Below, piece by piece: positions 16,053 through 23,808 of a stretch of 38,909 nt of DNA. The stretch lies in the NCBI RefSeq assembly GCF_003053565.1, contig NZ_QAXS01000029.1, forward strand, positions 1 to 38,909, written 5' to 3'. The number at the start of each line of letters is the position of its first letter. The first letter of the stretch is position 1. Source of the DNA: Halanaerobium saccharolyticum (GTDB lineage: Bacteria > Bacillota > Halanaerobiia > Halanaerobiales > Halanaerobiaceae). The position numbers and the translations under genes were made by a program. A model generated the notes under the pieces. It was not told the origin of the DNA, ran no database searches, and saw only the letters and a program-made list of their open reading frames with translations.

Positions 16053-17117
16053 TTACTGGTAAAGATCAACAATTTTTGCTGCAGCTTTTTTAATATTTTC
16101 TGCCTCGATTTCTGCTTTATAAAAGTCAATTTTATTCTGAGAGTGTTCATACATCGGGTCATAATAACTTTCTAAAAGGATTCTAGTTAGTTCTCTAAAT
16201 TTTCCACTTTCAGCAAGTTCCAAAAGCTGATAATATGCTTTTTTACCTGCCTTTTTGATAAGATATTTTTTGATGGCAGTCAGAGATTCTAAAACTCTTT
16301 CAATAAATTTTTGCTGGTCACTTTCAATATCTTTTATATACTCTAAATAGATATTTTCTACTCTTTTTTTGGTTGAAGCTGTAATTAAAATATCTTCTCC
16401 AGCTTTCATTTTTTTGTAAAAAAACTCCGGAATCACAGAATGACCAACCCTTCTGCTTTCAGCTTCTACAAATATATAGCCATCTGGCTGATCCTTTTTC
16501 TTTAATTCTTCCCAGAGCAGTGATTCAAAATATTTTTGATTATAGGGTTCATTAAGGCCAATACTGCCAAAAGCTGAACCTCGGTGGTTGGCGATTCCTT
16601 CTAAGTCAATAATGTTTGCTCCCAGCTTATCCATTTCCTTTAGAATATAGGTTTTACCAACTCCAGTATTTCCATGGAGAACTACTATTTCACCCTTAAA
16701 TTGATAATTATCCAGTTTATCAATTATATAATGGCGGTAACCCTTATAACCATTTTCAAGCCGGTAGACTTCGATTCCAGCCAGATCAGAAAACTCAGCC
16801 AGGCTTTTACTGCGCAGACCGCCGCGAGAACAGAAGATGATTATGTTATCATATTCTCGGGCCAGCTGATTAACTTCAGCTATTAAATCTGGAATTTTAG
16901 GAGATACAAGTTCAACACCTTTTAATTTAGCTTTTTTAGGGCTCTGCTGTTTATAAATTGTACCGATGATTTTTCTTTCCTGATGATCAAGCAGTTCGAT
17001 ATTGACAGCTCCAGGAATAGTTGCTTCCTGATATTCCTCTTTAGTACGGGCATCAATATAAATACTGTTTTCTAAATTCAAACTCTGCTGATATGTTATC
17101 AGTCTTTCTTTTCTCAT
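16053..17117 (-). CDS. mnmH: tRNA 2-selenouridine synthase
   Basis: MnmH (SelU/YbbB) replaces the sulfur of wobble 2-thiouridine in Lys, Glu and Gln tRNAs by selenium, using selenophosphate. The 354-residue protein has the expected two parts. The N-terminal rhodanese domain carries the catalytic Cys96 in IIFCSRGGLRSKS. The C-terminal P-loop domain carries Walker A GNTGVGKT at 149-156. The segment GIANHRGSAFGSIG after the P-loop is diagnostic for the family. Its presence implies that SelD, the selenophosphate synthetase, is encoded elsewhere in the genome. The ATG at 17117 is preceded by TAGGTG. Confidence 0.92.
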   Translation of the reverse strand: MRKERLITYQQSLNLENSIYIDARTKEEYQEATIPGAVNIELLDHQERKIIGTIYKQQSPKKAKLKGVELVSPKIPDLIAEVNQLAREYDNIIIFCSRGGLRSKSLAEFSDLAGIEVYRLENGYKGYRHYIIDKLDNYQFKGEIVVLHGNTGVGKTYILKEMDKLGANIIDLEGIANHRGSAFGSIGLNEPYNQKYFESLLWEELKKKDQPDGYIFVEAESRRVGHSVIPEFFYKKMKAGEDILITASTKKRVENIYLEYIKDIESDQQKFIERVLESLTAIKKYLIKKAGKKAYYQLLELAESGKFRELTRILLESYYDPMYEHSQNKIDFYKAEIEAENIKKAAAKIVDLYQ

Positions 17118-17260
17118 TTATTACACCTACTAGATAAATTTATTATTTAACTTTTTGTCTGTTAACTGTGATAAATAGATTCCTTAATTCATATTTTATC
17201 CTATTTAGCAGAAAAATCAAAATTAAAAGCTAAAAAATTCCTAGAAGGTAAATAGACTAC

Positions 17261-17289
17261 TTGAATTGAAATTAAAAAAGTGTTATATT
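17261..17289 (+). promoter_or_regulatory. Promoter of the Mrp/NifX gene cluster
   Basis: TTGAAT, 17 bases, TATATT. The transcript would begin near 17296, followed by a GAGGTGATT ribosome binding site before the ATG at 17342. The rest of the 17118-17341 gap is AT-rich and shows no gene. Confidence 0.6.
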
Positions 17290-17341
17290 TAATACAGCTA
17301 AATGAACAAATGACCATAATATATAATGAGGTGATTATTTA

Positions 17342-18184
17342 ATGTATGATGTGAAAGATAAAAAGGTTGTCTTAGAACATGGAACTATTAACAAAGGAAT
17401 TATAGCTGTTGCCAGTGGGAAGGGTGGAGTTGGTAAATCAACTGTTACTGTAAACCTGGCTACTGCTCTGGCTGAGTTAGGATATAAGGTGGGGATTATA
17501 GATGCTGATGTAAGAGGATTTAGTGTTCCTCGAATTCTTGGAGTTACTGATAAGCCAAGAGCAGTCAGTGAAAAGGAAATTATACCTCCTGAAGTAAAAG
17601 GGATTAAAGCAATTTCTATGGGTTCATTTGTAGATGAAAATAGTCCCGTAATCTGGAGAGCGCCACTGCTGGCAGGAGCACTAGAGCAGTTTTTTAAAGA
17701 TGTGCGCTGGGGAGAAATTGATTATATGCTGATTGATCTGCCTCCAGGAACAGGAGATATGCCATTAAATATTATGCAGAAAGTTCCTCATGCTGAAACG
17801 TTAGTTGTAACTACTCCTCAGGTAACAGCAACTAAGGTAGCAGGAAGAATTGGTGCTATGGCTGATAAGATGGACCATGAGATTATAGGTGTAGTTGAAA
17901 ATATGGCTTATTATAGATGTTCAGAATGCGGCCATAAGGATTATATCTTTGGTGAAGATGGCGGCAAGGATCTGGCTGATTTTATGGAGACCGAACTGCT
18001 CGGACAGCTGCCGTTAATTTCGGAAGTTAGACGCCGCAGTGACTCCGGAAATCCTATTGTTTTTGATGAACCGGAATCTGAGATTTCTCAGGAGTTTATT
18101 AAGATTGCAAAGAAATTAGCTGAGAGAGAACAGGGCTTTGATGAGAAGGTTGAGCCGCTTAAATTAAATATGGATGTAAATTAA
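17342..18184 (+). CDS. Mrp/NBP35-type iron-sulfur carrier ATPase
   Basis: This is a P-loop ATPase of the Mrp/ApbC/NBP35 family that holds and delivers [4Fe-4S] clusters. It has 280 residues with the deviant Walker A ASGKGGVGKST near 28-38, DADVRGFSVPRILG (switch I region), SPVIWRAPLL and LIDLPPGTGDMP. A C-terminal CSECGH provides the CxxC that would bridge a cluster between two subunits. The N-terminal DUF59/MIP18 domain of longer Mrp proteins is absent. It heads a cluster of NifX-like and ferredoxin-MinD proteins, so a role in metallocofactor assembly or storage is likely. Confidence 0.9.
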   Translation: MYDVKDKKVVLEHGTINKGIIAVASGKGGVGKSTVTVNLATALAELGYKVGIIDADVRGFSVPRILGVTDKPRAVSEKEIIPPEVKGIKAISMGSFVDENSPVIWRAPLLAGALEQFFKDVRWGEIDYMLIDLPPGTGDMPLNIMQKVPHAETLVVTTPQVTATKVAGRIGAMADKMDHEIIGVVENMAYYRCSECGHKDYIFGEDGGKDLADFMETELLGQLPLISEVRRRSDSGNPIVFDEPESEISQEFIKIAKKLAEREQGFDEKVEPLKLNMDVN

Positions 18185-18196
18185 AACTGGAACTTT

Positions 18197-18272
18197 GGTA
18201 CCGGGTACTTGTAAAATATTACTAATTAACAAACTGGATTCAGATGGTAATATTTTACAAGTACCCGGTACC
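18197..18272. repeat. Perfect 26-bp inverted repeat in the Mrp-NifX gap
   Basis: The left arm is 18197-18222 and the right arm is 18247-18272, separated by 24 bases. The arms are exactly complementary, begin GGTACCGGGTACTTG and end CAAGTACCCGGTACC. There is no terminator-type T-run. The core GTACC(C/T)GGT(A/T)C also occurs in the palindrome at 20810-20853, suggesting a dispersed palindromic repeat family. Confidence 0.85.
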
Positions 18273-18295
18273 CTTAAAAAATGGGGGTTTTAAAA

Positions 18296-18655
18296 ATGAA
18301 ATTAGTTATACCTGCAGTAGCAGAGGGGAATATGGAAACAGAAGTACATGATAATTTCGGGAGAGCAACATTTTTCGCTTTTATTGATACTGAGACAGAA
18401 GAGATTGATTTTGTAGAAAATACTGCTGCTAAAAAAAGCAGTGGTGCTGGAGTAGGAGCCGCACAGTTATGTGCTGATAATGAAGCAGATATTGTTACTG
18501 CCTATCATTTTGGGCCAAAAGCATTTAAGGCACTGACTGCTGCCGGCATTGAAGTTTTAGATTTGAATGAACAAAAATTAATTAAAGAAGTATACAGCGA
18601 TTACAAGGCAGGCAAATTAGCTGAGGCCGAAGCTGGCCCGGGGGGACATCATTAA
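18296..18655 (+). CDS. NifX/NifB C-terminal-like dinitrogenase iron-molybdenum cofactor family protein
   Basis: This small protein of about 119 residues has the NifX-like fold used for binding iron-molybdenum-type cofactors or their precursors. Recognisable features are MKLVIPAVAEG at the start, VHDNFGRATFFAFID with its conserved N/H-F-G pattern, and the alternating hydrophobic DIVTAYHFGPKAFKALTAAGIEVL. The C-terminus ends in a short GGHH. The ATG at 18296 is chosen because TGGGGG sits 8 bases upstream; an ATG at 18281 overlaps that ribosome binding site. It abuts the next gene, which starts 2 bases after its stop. No nitrogenase genes are present, so cofactor transfer for another Fe-S or Mo protein is more likely. 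Confidence 0.86.
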   Translation: MKLVIPAVAEGNMETEVHDNFGRATFFAFIDTETEEIDFVENTAAKKSSGAGVGAAQLCADNEADIVTAYHFGPKAFKALTAAGIEVLDLNEQKLIKEVYSDYKAGKLAEAEAGPGGHH

Positions 18656-18656
18656 A

Positions 18657-19517
18657 TTGGCTGAAGAAATTTCACTTTCAATTTTAAGTGGTAAGGGAGG
18701 AACCGGAAAAACTACTCTGGCTGTTAATCTTGCTCTGGCGCTGGAAAATGTTCAGCTGCTGGATGCCGATGTTGAGGAGCCAAATGATTACCTATTTATT
18801 TCTCCAGAAATTGAAAGTAAAGAAACTGAATCAGTAATGAGGTTGATTCCAGAGGTCAATGATGATAAATGTACTGCCTGCCGAAAATGTGTTGACTTTT
18901 GTGAATATAATGCTCTGGCTATGATGCTGGATAATGTACTGGTCTTTGAAGAAGTCTGCCACAGCTGTGGTGGCTGTAAAATTGTTTGTCCGGAAGATGC
19001 GATTACTGAAAAGGAAAAAGAACTGGGTAAATTGCGCCATGACTCTCTCTCCAATTTAGATTTCTGGCAGGGAGAATTAAACACCAAAGAAGAAAAAGCT
19101 GTACCGGTAATTGAAAAGTTAAAAACAAAAATAGATCGGGATAAAAAGGTGATTATTGATTCACCACCAGGAACAACCTGTCCGACTATTGAAGCAATTA
19201 CAGATACAGACTTTACAATTGTGGTCACTGAGCCTTCACCTTTTGGTCTGCATGATTTAAAGATGGTAATTGAAATGTTAAATGAAATTGAGCAGCCTTT
19301 TGCGGTTGTGATTAACAGGGCAGAAGCTGACAGTGATTATTTAATTGAAGATTACTGTCAGGAAGAAGGAATTAAAATAATACTTAAAATTCCATTCTCC
19401 CGGAAGATTGCAGAACTATATTCAGAAGGAATTCCTTTTGTTGATAAACTGGAAGGATGGGATGAAAAACTGCAGCAGTTATATCAGGAAATTAGAGAGG
19501 AGGCCCTAAAACAATGA
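18657..19517 (+). CDS. MinD-superfamily ATPase with inserted 2x[4Fe-4S] ferredoxin domain (first copy)
   Basis: This is a P-loop ATPase of 286 residues, the COG1149 type. Walker A is SGKGGTGKTTLA, near residue 11. A ferredoxin module is inserted at about residues 70-120 with CTACRKCVDFCEYNA and CHSCGGCKIVCPEDAI, enough cysteines for two [4Fe-4S] clusters. The Walker B/switch region is VIIDSPPGTTCP. The start is TTG at 18657, with GGGGGGA inside the preceding gene as ribosome binding site. It overlaps the next, homologous gene by 4 bases. The pair probably act as a heterodimer coupling ATP hydrolysis to electron or cluster transfer; that function is inferred from architecture. Confidence 0.88.
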   Translation: MAEEISLSILSGKGGTGKTTLAVNLALALENVQLLDADVEEPNDYLFISPEIESKETESVMRLIPEVNDDKCTACRKCVDFCEYNALAMMLDNVLVFEEVCHSCGGCKIVCPEDAITEKEKELGKLRHDSLSNLDFWQGELNTKEEKAVPVIEKLKTKIDRDKKVIIDSPPGTTCPTIEAITDTDFTIVVTEPSPFGLHDLKMVIEMLNEIEQPFAVVINRAEADSDYLIEDYCQEEGIKIILKIPFSRKIAELYSEGIPFVDKLEGWDEKLQQLYQEIREEALKQ

Positions 19518-20377
19518 AAGAAATTACTGTAATTAGTGGTAAGGGTGGAACCGGAAAGACTACCTTTACAGCTAATCTGGCTTCCCTGCTTGATAATTTA
19601 GTTGTTGGAGACTGTGATGTAGATGCTCCTAACCTGCATCTTTTATTAAATCCAGAAAATAAAAGTGAAGCAGTTTTTAAGGGAATGAAACTGGCGGTTA
19701 AAAATGATGATCTCTGTATTGACTGTGGGCTCTGTTATGAAAACTGTCGTTTTAATGCTATTACGGCTGCTGATTATCAGATTAAAAATTTAAAATGTGA
19801 GGGCTGTGCTGTCTGTGCCTATGTCTGTCCAACTGATGCCATTAAGATGGAAGAAACTGAAACCGGCACTCTTTATGAAGCAGAAAGCAGATTTGGTGAG
19901 ATGGTTCACGCTAAATTAATTCCTGGTGCAGATACCTCAGGGAAACTGGTAAGTGAGGTAAAAAATCGGGCTTCAGAGCTGGCAAAAGAGAAAAATAAGG
20001 ACTGGATTTTGATTGATGGATCACCCGGGATTGGCTGTCCTGTAATTGCTTCTCTAACTGGTTCCGATCTGGCGGTTTTAGTTACTGAGCCAACCATGTC
20101 AGGCTTTGCGGATCTCAAAAGAGTTATGGAAGTTGTCAATCATTTTAAAATTCCAGCCGGGATAGTAATTAATAAGTATGATTTGAATGAAAATATTTCA
20201 GCTAAAATAGAAGCCTATGCAGCAGAAGAAAAAATTGAATTACTTACTAAAATTCCTTACAGCAGAGTGATAGTGGATTCACTTAAAAAAGGCGAGCTAT
20301 TTGTTGATAACGATGCAGAACTACGAACAAAAATGCTGACTGTTAAAGAAAAACTTACAAAAATACTGGAAAAATAA
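19514..20377 (+). CDS. MinD-superfamily ATPase with inserted 2x[4Fe-4S] ferredoxin domain (second copy)
   Basis: This is a tandem paralogue of the preceding gene with 287 residues. It has Walker A SGKGGTGKTTFTANLA, ferredoxin motifs CIDCGLCYENCRFNA and CEGCAVCAYVCPTDAI at about 72-117, and ILIDGSPGIGCPVIAS in the switch region. The two copies share the full domain order but differ in much of the sequence, so the duplication is old. Translation is likely coupled to the first copy through the ATGA overlap, supporting a fixed two-subunit complex. A NifX-like gene follows after 23 bases. Confidence 0.88.
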   Translation: MKEITVISGKGGTGKTTFTANLASLLDNLVVGDCDVDAPNLHLLLNPENKSEAVFKGMKLAVKNDDLCIDCGLCYENCRFNAITAADYQIKNLKCEGCAVCAYVCPTDAIKMEETETGTLYEAESRFGEMVHAKLIPGADTSGKLVSEVKNRASELAKEKNKDWILIDGSPGIGCPVIASLTGSDLAVLVTEPTMSGFADLKRVMEVVNHFKIPAGIVINKYDLNENISAKIEAYAAEEKIELLTKIPYSRVIVDSLKKGELFVDNDAELRTKMLTVKEKLTKILEK

Positions 20378-20400
20378 GATTTAAAGGAGGCTTTAATAAA

Positions 20401-20796
20401 ATGAAAAAGATTGCTGTACCCGTACAGGGCGAAAATGTATCAGCTCATTTTGGTCATGCACCTGAATTTAAACTTTTTAGTACAGAAGATAATACGATCA
20501 GCGCTGAAGAAGTAATAGAAAACCCGGGCCATCAGCCGGGTCTGCTGCCAAAATTGTTGAATGAGGCTGGAGCAGATATAATAATTGCTTCCGGCATGGG
20601 CCAGAAAGCGATTGCCATCTTTGAGCATAATAATATAGAAGTTGTCTGTGGAGCAGCTGGTAATGCCAGAGAAGCGGTTTCTAATTACTTAAATGATAAA
20701 TTAGATGCTTCTGATAATGCCTGTTCCCATGGAGAAGGAGATGGGCATCATGATCATGACCATCATGGTCATGGAGGTCATGGACATCACCATTAA
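20401..20796 (+). CDS. NifX-like cofactor-binding protein with His-rich tail
   Basis: This is a second dinitrogenase-cofactor-like (NifX/NifB-C) protein, 131 residues. MKKIAVPVQGENVSAHFGHA opens the domain and DIIIASGMGQKAIAIF and VVCGAAGNAREAV complete it. Residues from about 108 on form a His/Asp/Gly tail (HHDHDHHGHGGHGHHH) able to bind nickel, zinc or iron. The AGGAGG site is well placed before the ATG. Together with the Mrp and ferredoxin-MinD genes it resembles a widespread but poorly understood Fe-S cluster operon of anaerobes. The operon appears to end here at the palindromic element that follows. Confidence 0.88.
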   Translation: MKKIAVPVQGENVSAHFGHAPEFKLFSTEDNTISAEEVIENPGHQPGLLPKLLNEAGADIIIASGMGQKAIAIFEHNNIEVVCGAAGNAREAVSNYLNDKLDASDNACSHGEGDGHHDHDHHGHGGHGHHH

Positions 20797-20809
20797 TTTT
20801 ATTAATTTC

Positions 20810-20878
20810 ATTTGAACCAGGTACAAAACGCGCGTTTTGTACCTGGTTCAAATAAGCAATTTTGGACCTGGTTCAAAT
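20810..20878. repeat. Perfect 44-bp palindrome plus a third partial arm
   Basis: Bases 20810-20831 and 20832-20853 are exact reverse complements, centred on AACGC|GCGTT, with outer ends ATTTGAACCAGG and CCTGGTTCAAAT. A direct copy of the right arm (TTTTG(T/G)ACCTGGTTCAAAT, 18 of 19 bases) follows at 20860-20878. GGGTCAAATTTTTTT lies after it. It could end the NifX operon as a terminator, but the size, extra arm and resemblance to the repeat at 18197-18272 suggest a mobile palindromic repeat such as a REP- or MITE-like element. Confidence 0.85.
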
Positions 20879-20906
20879 TACAGGGTCAAATTTTTTTACT
20901 TTATTC

Positions 20907-20935
20907 TTGACATATGTTCAAAATGGAGTTATAAT
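20907..20935 (+). promoter_or_regulatory. Consensus promoter of the DUF5320 gene with candidate operators
   Basis: TTGACA, 17 bases, TATAAT is a perfect sigma-A promoter. CATATGTTCA overlaps the -35 (20911-20920) and recurs at 20955-20964, just after the expected transcription start. With the flanking TTGA the first copy is nearly the palindrome TTGAACATATGTTCAA. These look like binding sites for a dimeric repressor, perhaps the MarR protein encoded at 21653 or an ArsR-type protein elsewhere. Confidence 0.75.
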
Positions 20936-21048
20936 ATAATTACAGAATAAAGAGCATATGTTCATTAAGGTAATTTTAATTATTACTTTCCAATTTATAT
21001 CTTGATGAACAGTGCCAACAAACTAAAAATTAAAAGGAGTGATTGTTT

Positions 21049-21432
21049 ATGCCACGCGGAGATAGAAGAGGTCCAGAAGGTAGAGGTCCAATGACAGGAA
21101 GAGGATTAGGTTACTGTGCAGGTAATGATCAGCCGGGATTTGCAGCTGATGCCGCTCCTCAGGGAGCAGGAAGAGGTTTTAGAAATGGTGCCGGACGAGG
21201 CCCAGGATTTGGACGCGGACGCGGTTTTGCTGGTGCAGGTAAAGGTCGCGGAATGGGCTATGGATTTGCCGCTGGAAGAGGAGCAGCTTATGCTCCAGCT
21301 GGTGAAGATGTAGATTATGACAGTGAGGAAAATAAAAACCGAGAAATAACACGTCTCGAAAATCTGGCAAATACCCTTTCAAGTGAGCTTGAGATTGTAA
21401 AAAAACAGATAGAAGAGCTAAAAAATAATTAA
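21049..21432 (+). CDS. DUF5320 Gly/Arg-rich protein
   Basis: This is a 127-residue protein of the DUF5320 type, frequent next to NifX-like and Mrp genes in anaerobes, with no proven function. The start MPRGDRRGPEGRGPMTGRG followed by LGYCAG is the family hallmark. A low-complexity Gly/Arg/Ala/Phe region with GRGF-type repeats runs to about residue 85. The last 35 residues (ENKNREITRLENLANTLSSE and on) form a coiled coil. The ATG at 21049 is favoured over a TTG 6 bases earlier because it begins MPRGD. Its own strong promoter and possible operators suggest regulated, high-level expression. Confidence 0.85.
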   Translation: MPRGDRRGPEGRGPMTGRGLGYCAGNDQPGFAADAAPQGAGRGFRNGAGRGPGFGRGRGFAGAGKGRGMGYGFAAGRGAAYAPAGEDVDYDSEENKNREITRLENLANTLSSELEIVKKQIEELKNN

Positions 21433-21463
21433 GTTCAAAAATAAAGTTAATATATAAACTCTA

Positions 21464-21518
21464 ACCCTTATTACAGAGAAAATTTGTTTCTGATAGACTC
21501 TGTGATAGGGGGTTTTTG
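21464..21518 (+). terminator. Intrinsic terminator after the DUF5320 gene
   Basis: CCCTTATTACAGAG pairs with CTCTGTGATAGGGG (G-U pairs allowed) around a loop of about 20 bases, followed by TTTTT. Confidence 0.82.
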
Positions 21519-21566
21519 TTCTTAAATGGAACTAAAGTTAAATACTGAGAGTTAACTGCTGATTTC

Positions 21567-21595
21567 TTGTTTTTATAGTTAAATTATTATATAAT
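21567..21595 (+). promoter_or_regulatory. Promoter of the MarR regulator gene
   Basis: TTGTTT, 17 bases, TATAAT, about 57 bases before the ATG at 21653. Confidence 0.6.
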
Positions 21596-21652
21596 AATTT
21601 TAAATAATGGTTAGTAATTTTAAAAAAAGTTAAATTGATGAGGGAGTTTAAG

Positions 21653-22096
21653 ATGGGAAAAAAAACAAATAAAAAGATTGAAGAAAAAATAAGAAATATC
21701 GCTAAATACTTAAATCAATACACAAAAGACCACCTTAAATGCTATAATCTTACTTTGGGAAGATTTCATGTTTTAAGAGTAATTATCGAATCACAGCCTG
21801 TTAGTATGGGTGAGATTCATGAGGAACTTCATATGGCAAATAGTACTGTTACTGTTATCGTTGACTATCTTCATGAAGCAGGATTAGTTAAAAGAAGAAG
21901 AGATGACAATGATCGAAGAGTTGTACTCTTAGAGATAACTGATCAGGGGCGAGAAATTATGGAGAGCCTTCTTAAAAAAAGACAGGATTTTATGGAAAAA
22001 GCACTTGTAGATATGGAAGATTCTGCCGAAGAATTAGCTCAGCTTTTAAGCAAGTTACTGGATAAAATTGAAGAAATATATCAACCAGATAAATAG
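21653..22096 (+). CDS. MarR-family transcriptional regulator
   Basis: This is a winged-helix DNA-binding protein of about 147 residues. Helices at either end form the dimer interface. The recognition region reads SMGEIHEELHMANSTVTVIV with DYLHEAGLVKRRRDDNDRR as the wing, followed by VVLLEITDQG. The ATG at 21653 is chosen because AGGGAG lies 6 bases upstream; an ATG at 21638 precedes this site. It sits directly downstream of the DUF5320 gene, whose promoter carries repeated CATATGTTCA sites, and upstream of cell-wall genes. Either group could be its target. The effector is unknown. Confidence 0.88.
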   Translation: MGKKTNKKIEEKIRNIAKYLNQYTKDHLKCYNLTLGRFHVLRVIIESQPVSMGEIHEELHMANSTVTVIVDYLHEAGLVKRRRDDNDRRVVLLEITDQGREIMESLLKKRQDFMEKALVDMEDSAEELAQLLSKLLDKIEEIYQPDK

Positions 22097-22118
22097 ATAA
22101 GTTGAGGAGGAGAGTATT

Positions 22119-23768
22119 TTGAAAAAAAGACTCTTATTTTTTTTAATTATATTTTTAATTTTATTTTCATATAATCCAACTTTGTATGCTCAAAGTGACC
22201 TTGCTATGTCAATTAGAAATCATTTACTGGTTATTGAAGAATATGAGGGGCTTTTCCCTGAAGGTGAAGAGGTTAGTTTTTACCGAGAATTAATCGAGTT
22301 TTATGATCAGCGCTATCATCGTTCAATTTGGTTTGATGGTGACCAGTTTAAAAAAGATCCTGAAGTTTTAATTGCTGAAATTAAAGATAGTTATGGAGAA
22401 GGTTTAAAGCCTGCAGATTATCATTTGGATTTTATTGAAAACTCAGTTAAAGATCCAGATCTTTTTACGGCTGATTCTCTAGGGAAAAAGGCCTTGCTGG
22501 AAATATTATTGACAAATGCCTATTTGAGCCTGGCCTCTGATTATTTAAATGGCAAAATTGATCCAGAAATTATTATAGAAGATTATAATCATCAGGATGA
22601 TAATTTAGAAGCTCAAAAATTATTAAAGCTGCTGGTTGATGAAGAAAAGCTGGCCCAGATATTAGAAACTCAGCTGCCGACATCCTCTAATTACACTCAG
22701 CTTAGAGATAAATTATATCTGTACAGAGACTCGGGGAAAATTAAAGAGTGGCCCCAGATTAATACAGATGAAACTTTAGCTTTAGATGCTGAAGGGAAGG
22801 CAGTAGCTCAACTGGTGGAAAATTTATCGGCAAGAGCATATTTAAATTTAGAGAGTCTTGATAACAGAGAATCTTTCAGCCAGCAGGTTAAAAGATCTGT
22901 AGTCAGGTTTCAGCTGGATAATGGTTTAAATGCTGACGGGATAGTAGGCCGTAAAACCAGAAAAGCTTTAAATATTCCACTTGAGCAGCGAATTAAGCAG
23001 ATAATAGTTAACATGGAAAGATGGCGCTGGCTGCCGGAGAATTTAGGCAGCAGATATATTTATGTTAATATTGCTGACTATAATTTAAAGCTTTATGAAA
23101 ATAATCAGTTGAAGATGGAGATGAAAACAATAGTCGGGCAGGAACAGCGGAGTACTCCAGTTTTTAGTGATGAAATTGATTATCTTGTTTTAAATCCTTA
23201 CTGGTATGTTCCAAAATCAATTGCAGTAAAAGATAAATTGCCGCTAATCAAAGAAGATTATAAATATCTTCAGGAAAACAATTACTCATTATTTCAATAT
23301 ACCGGAAATAATAATTTAAAAGAGATAGATCCAGCAGAAGTTGACTGGTCAGAAATTGATAAAGACAGCTTTAATTATCTTTTAAGGCAGAATCCGGGTG
23401 ATGAAAATGCTCTGGGAAGAGTTAAATTTATGTTTCCCAATCGCTTTAGTATTTATTTACATGACACTCCCAGCAAGTACCTTTTTTCCGAAACAGAAAG
23501 AGGCTTTAGCTCTGGCTGTATTCGGATTGAAAAACCGGTAGATCTGGCAGAATATTTATTAAAAGATCAGGAAAAATGGGATCGTCAGGCAATCGAAGCA
23601 GAAATGAAAAAAGATAAAGAAAAGACAGTTTATTTAAATAATCCAATTAAAATTTATCTGCAGTATAATACAGTCTGGGTAGATTCTTTGAGTAATTTAC
23701 ATTTTAGAGAAGATATATATGGACGCGATCAAAAAATAATTGAAGAATATTTTCAGCAAAACAATTAA
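22119..23768 (+). CDS. L,D-transpeptidase of the YcbB/LdtD type
   Basis: This cell-wall cross-linking or anchoring enzyme acts outside the membrane. It has 549 residues: an N-terminal signal/anchor helix (about 3-22), a scaffold region to about residue 220, a peptidoglycan-binding module around 235-290 (VKRSVVRFQLDNGLNADGIV), and the YkuD catalytic domain from about 320. The catalytic triad region is intact, with His448 in YLHDTPS and Cys467 in GFSSGCIRIEKP. The large insert within the catalytic domain, including YWYVPKSIAVKDKLP, is the YcbB capping loop. The start is TTG at 22119 after GAGGAGGAG. The MarR gene is 22 bases upstream and an M15-type peptidase follows, so a small envelope operon is likely. 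Confidence 0.9.
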   Translation: MKKRLLFFLIIFLILFSYNPTLYAQSDLAMSIRNHLLVIEEYEGLFPEGEEVSFYRELIEFYDQRYHRSIWFDGDQFKKDPEVLIAEIKDSYGEGLKPADYHLDFIENSVKDPDLFTADSLGKKALLEILLTNAYLSLASDYLNGKIDPEIIIEDYNHQDDNLEAQKLLKLLVDEEKLAQILETQLPTSSNYTQLRDKLYLYRDSGKIKEWPQINTDETLALDAEGKAVAQLVENLSARAYLNLESLDNRESFSQQVKRSVVRFQLDNGLNADGIVGRKTRKALNIPLEQRIKQIIVNMERWRWLPENLGSRYIYVNIADYNLKLYENNQLKMEMKTIVGQEQRSTPVFSDEIDYLVLNPYWYVPKSIAVKDKLPLIKEDYKYLQENNYSLFQYTGNNNLKEIDPAEVDWSEIDKDSFNYLLRQNPGDENALGRVKFMFPNRFSIYLHDTPSKYLFSETERGFSSGCIRIEKPVDLAEYLLKDQEKWDRQAIEAEMKKDKEKTVYLNNPIKIYLQYNTVWVDSLSNLHFREDIYGRDQKIIEEYFQQNN

Positions 23769-23808
23769 CAAAAAATTAATTAGAGTAAAAGGAGCAAAAA
23801 CGATCTAA

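Noticed and set aside
17342-20796. Nitrogenase-maturation (nif) operon
   Set aside because: The NifX-like and Mrp genes lack any nitrogenase structural gene, NifB radical-SAM domain or NifEN. The set matches the general Fe-S cluster operon of anaerobes.
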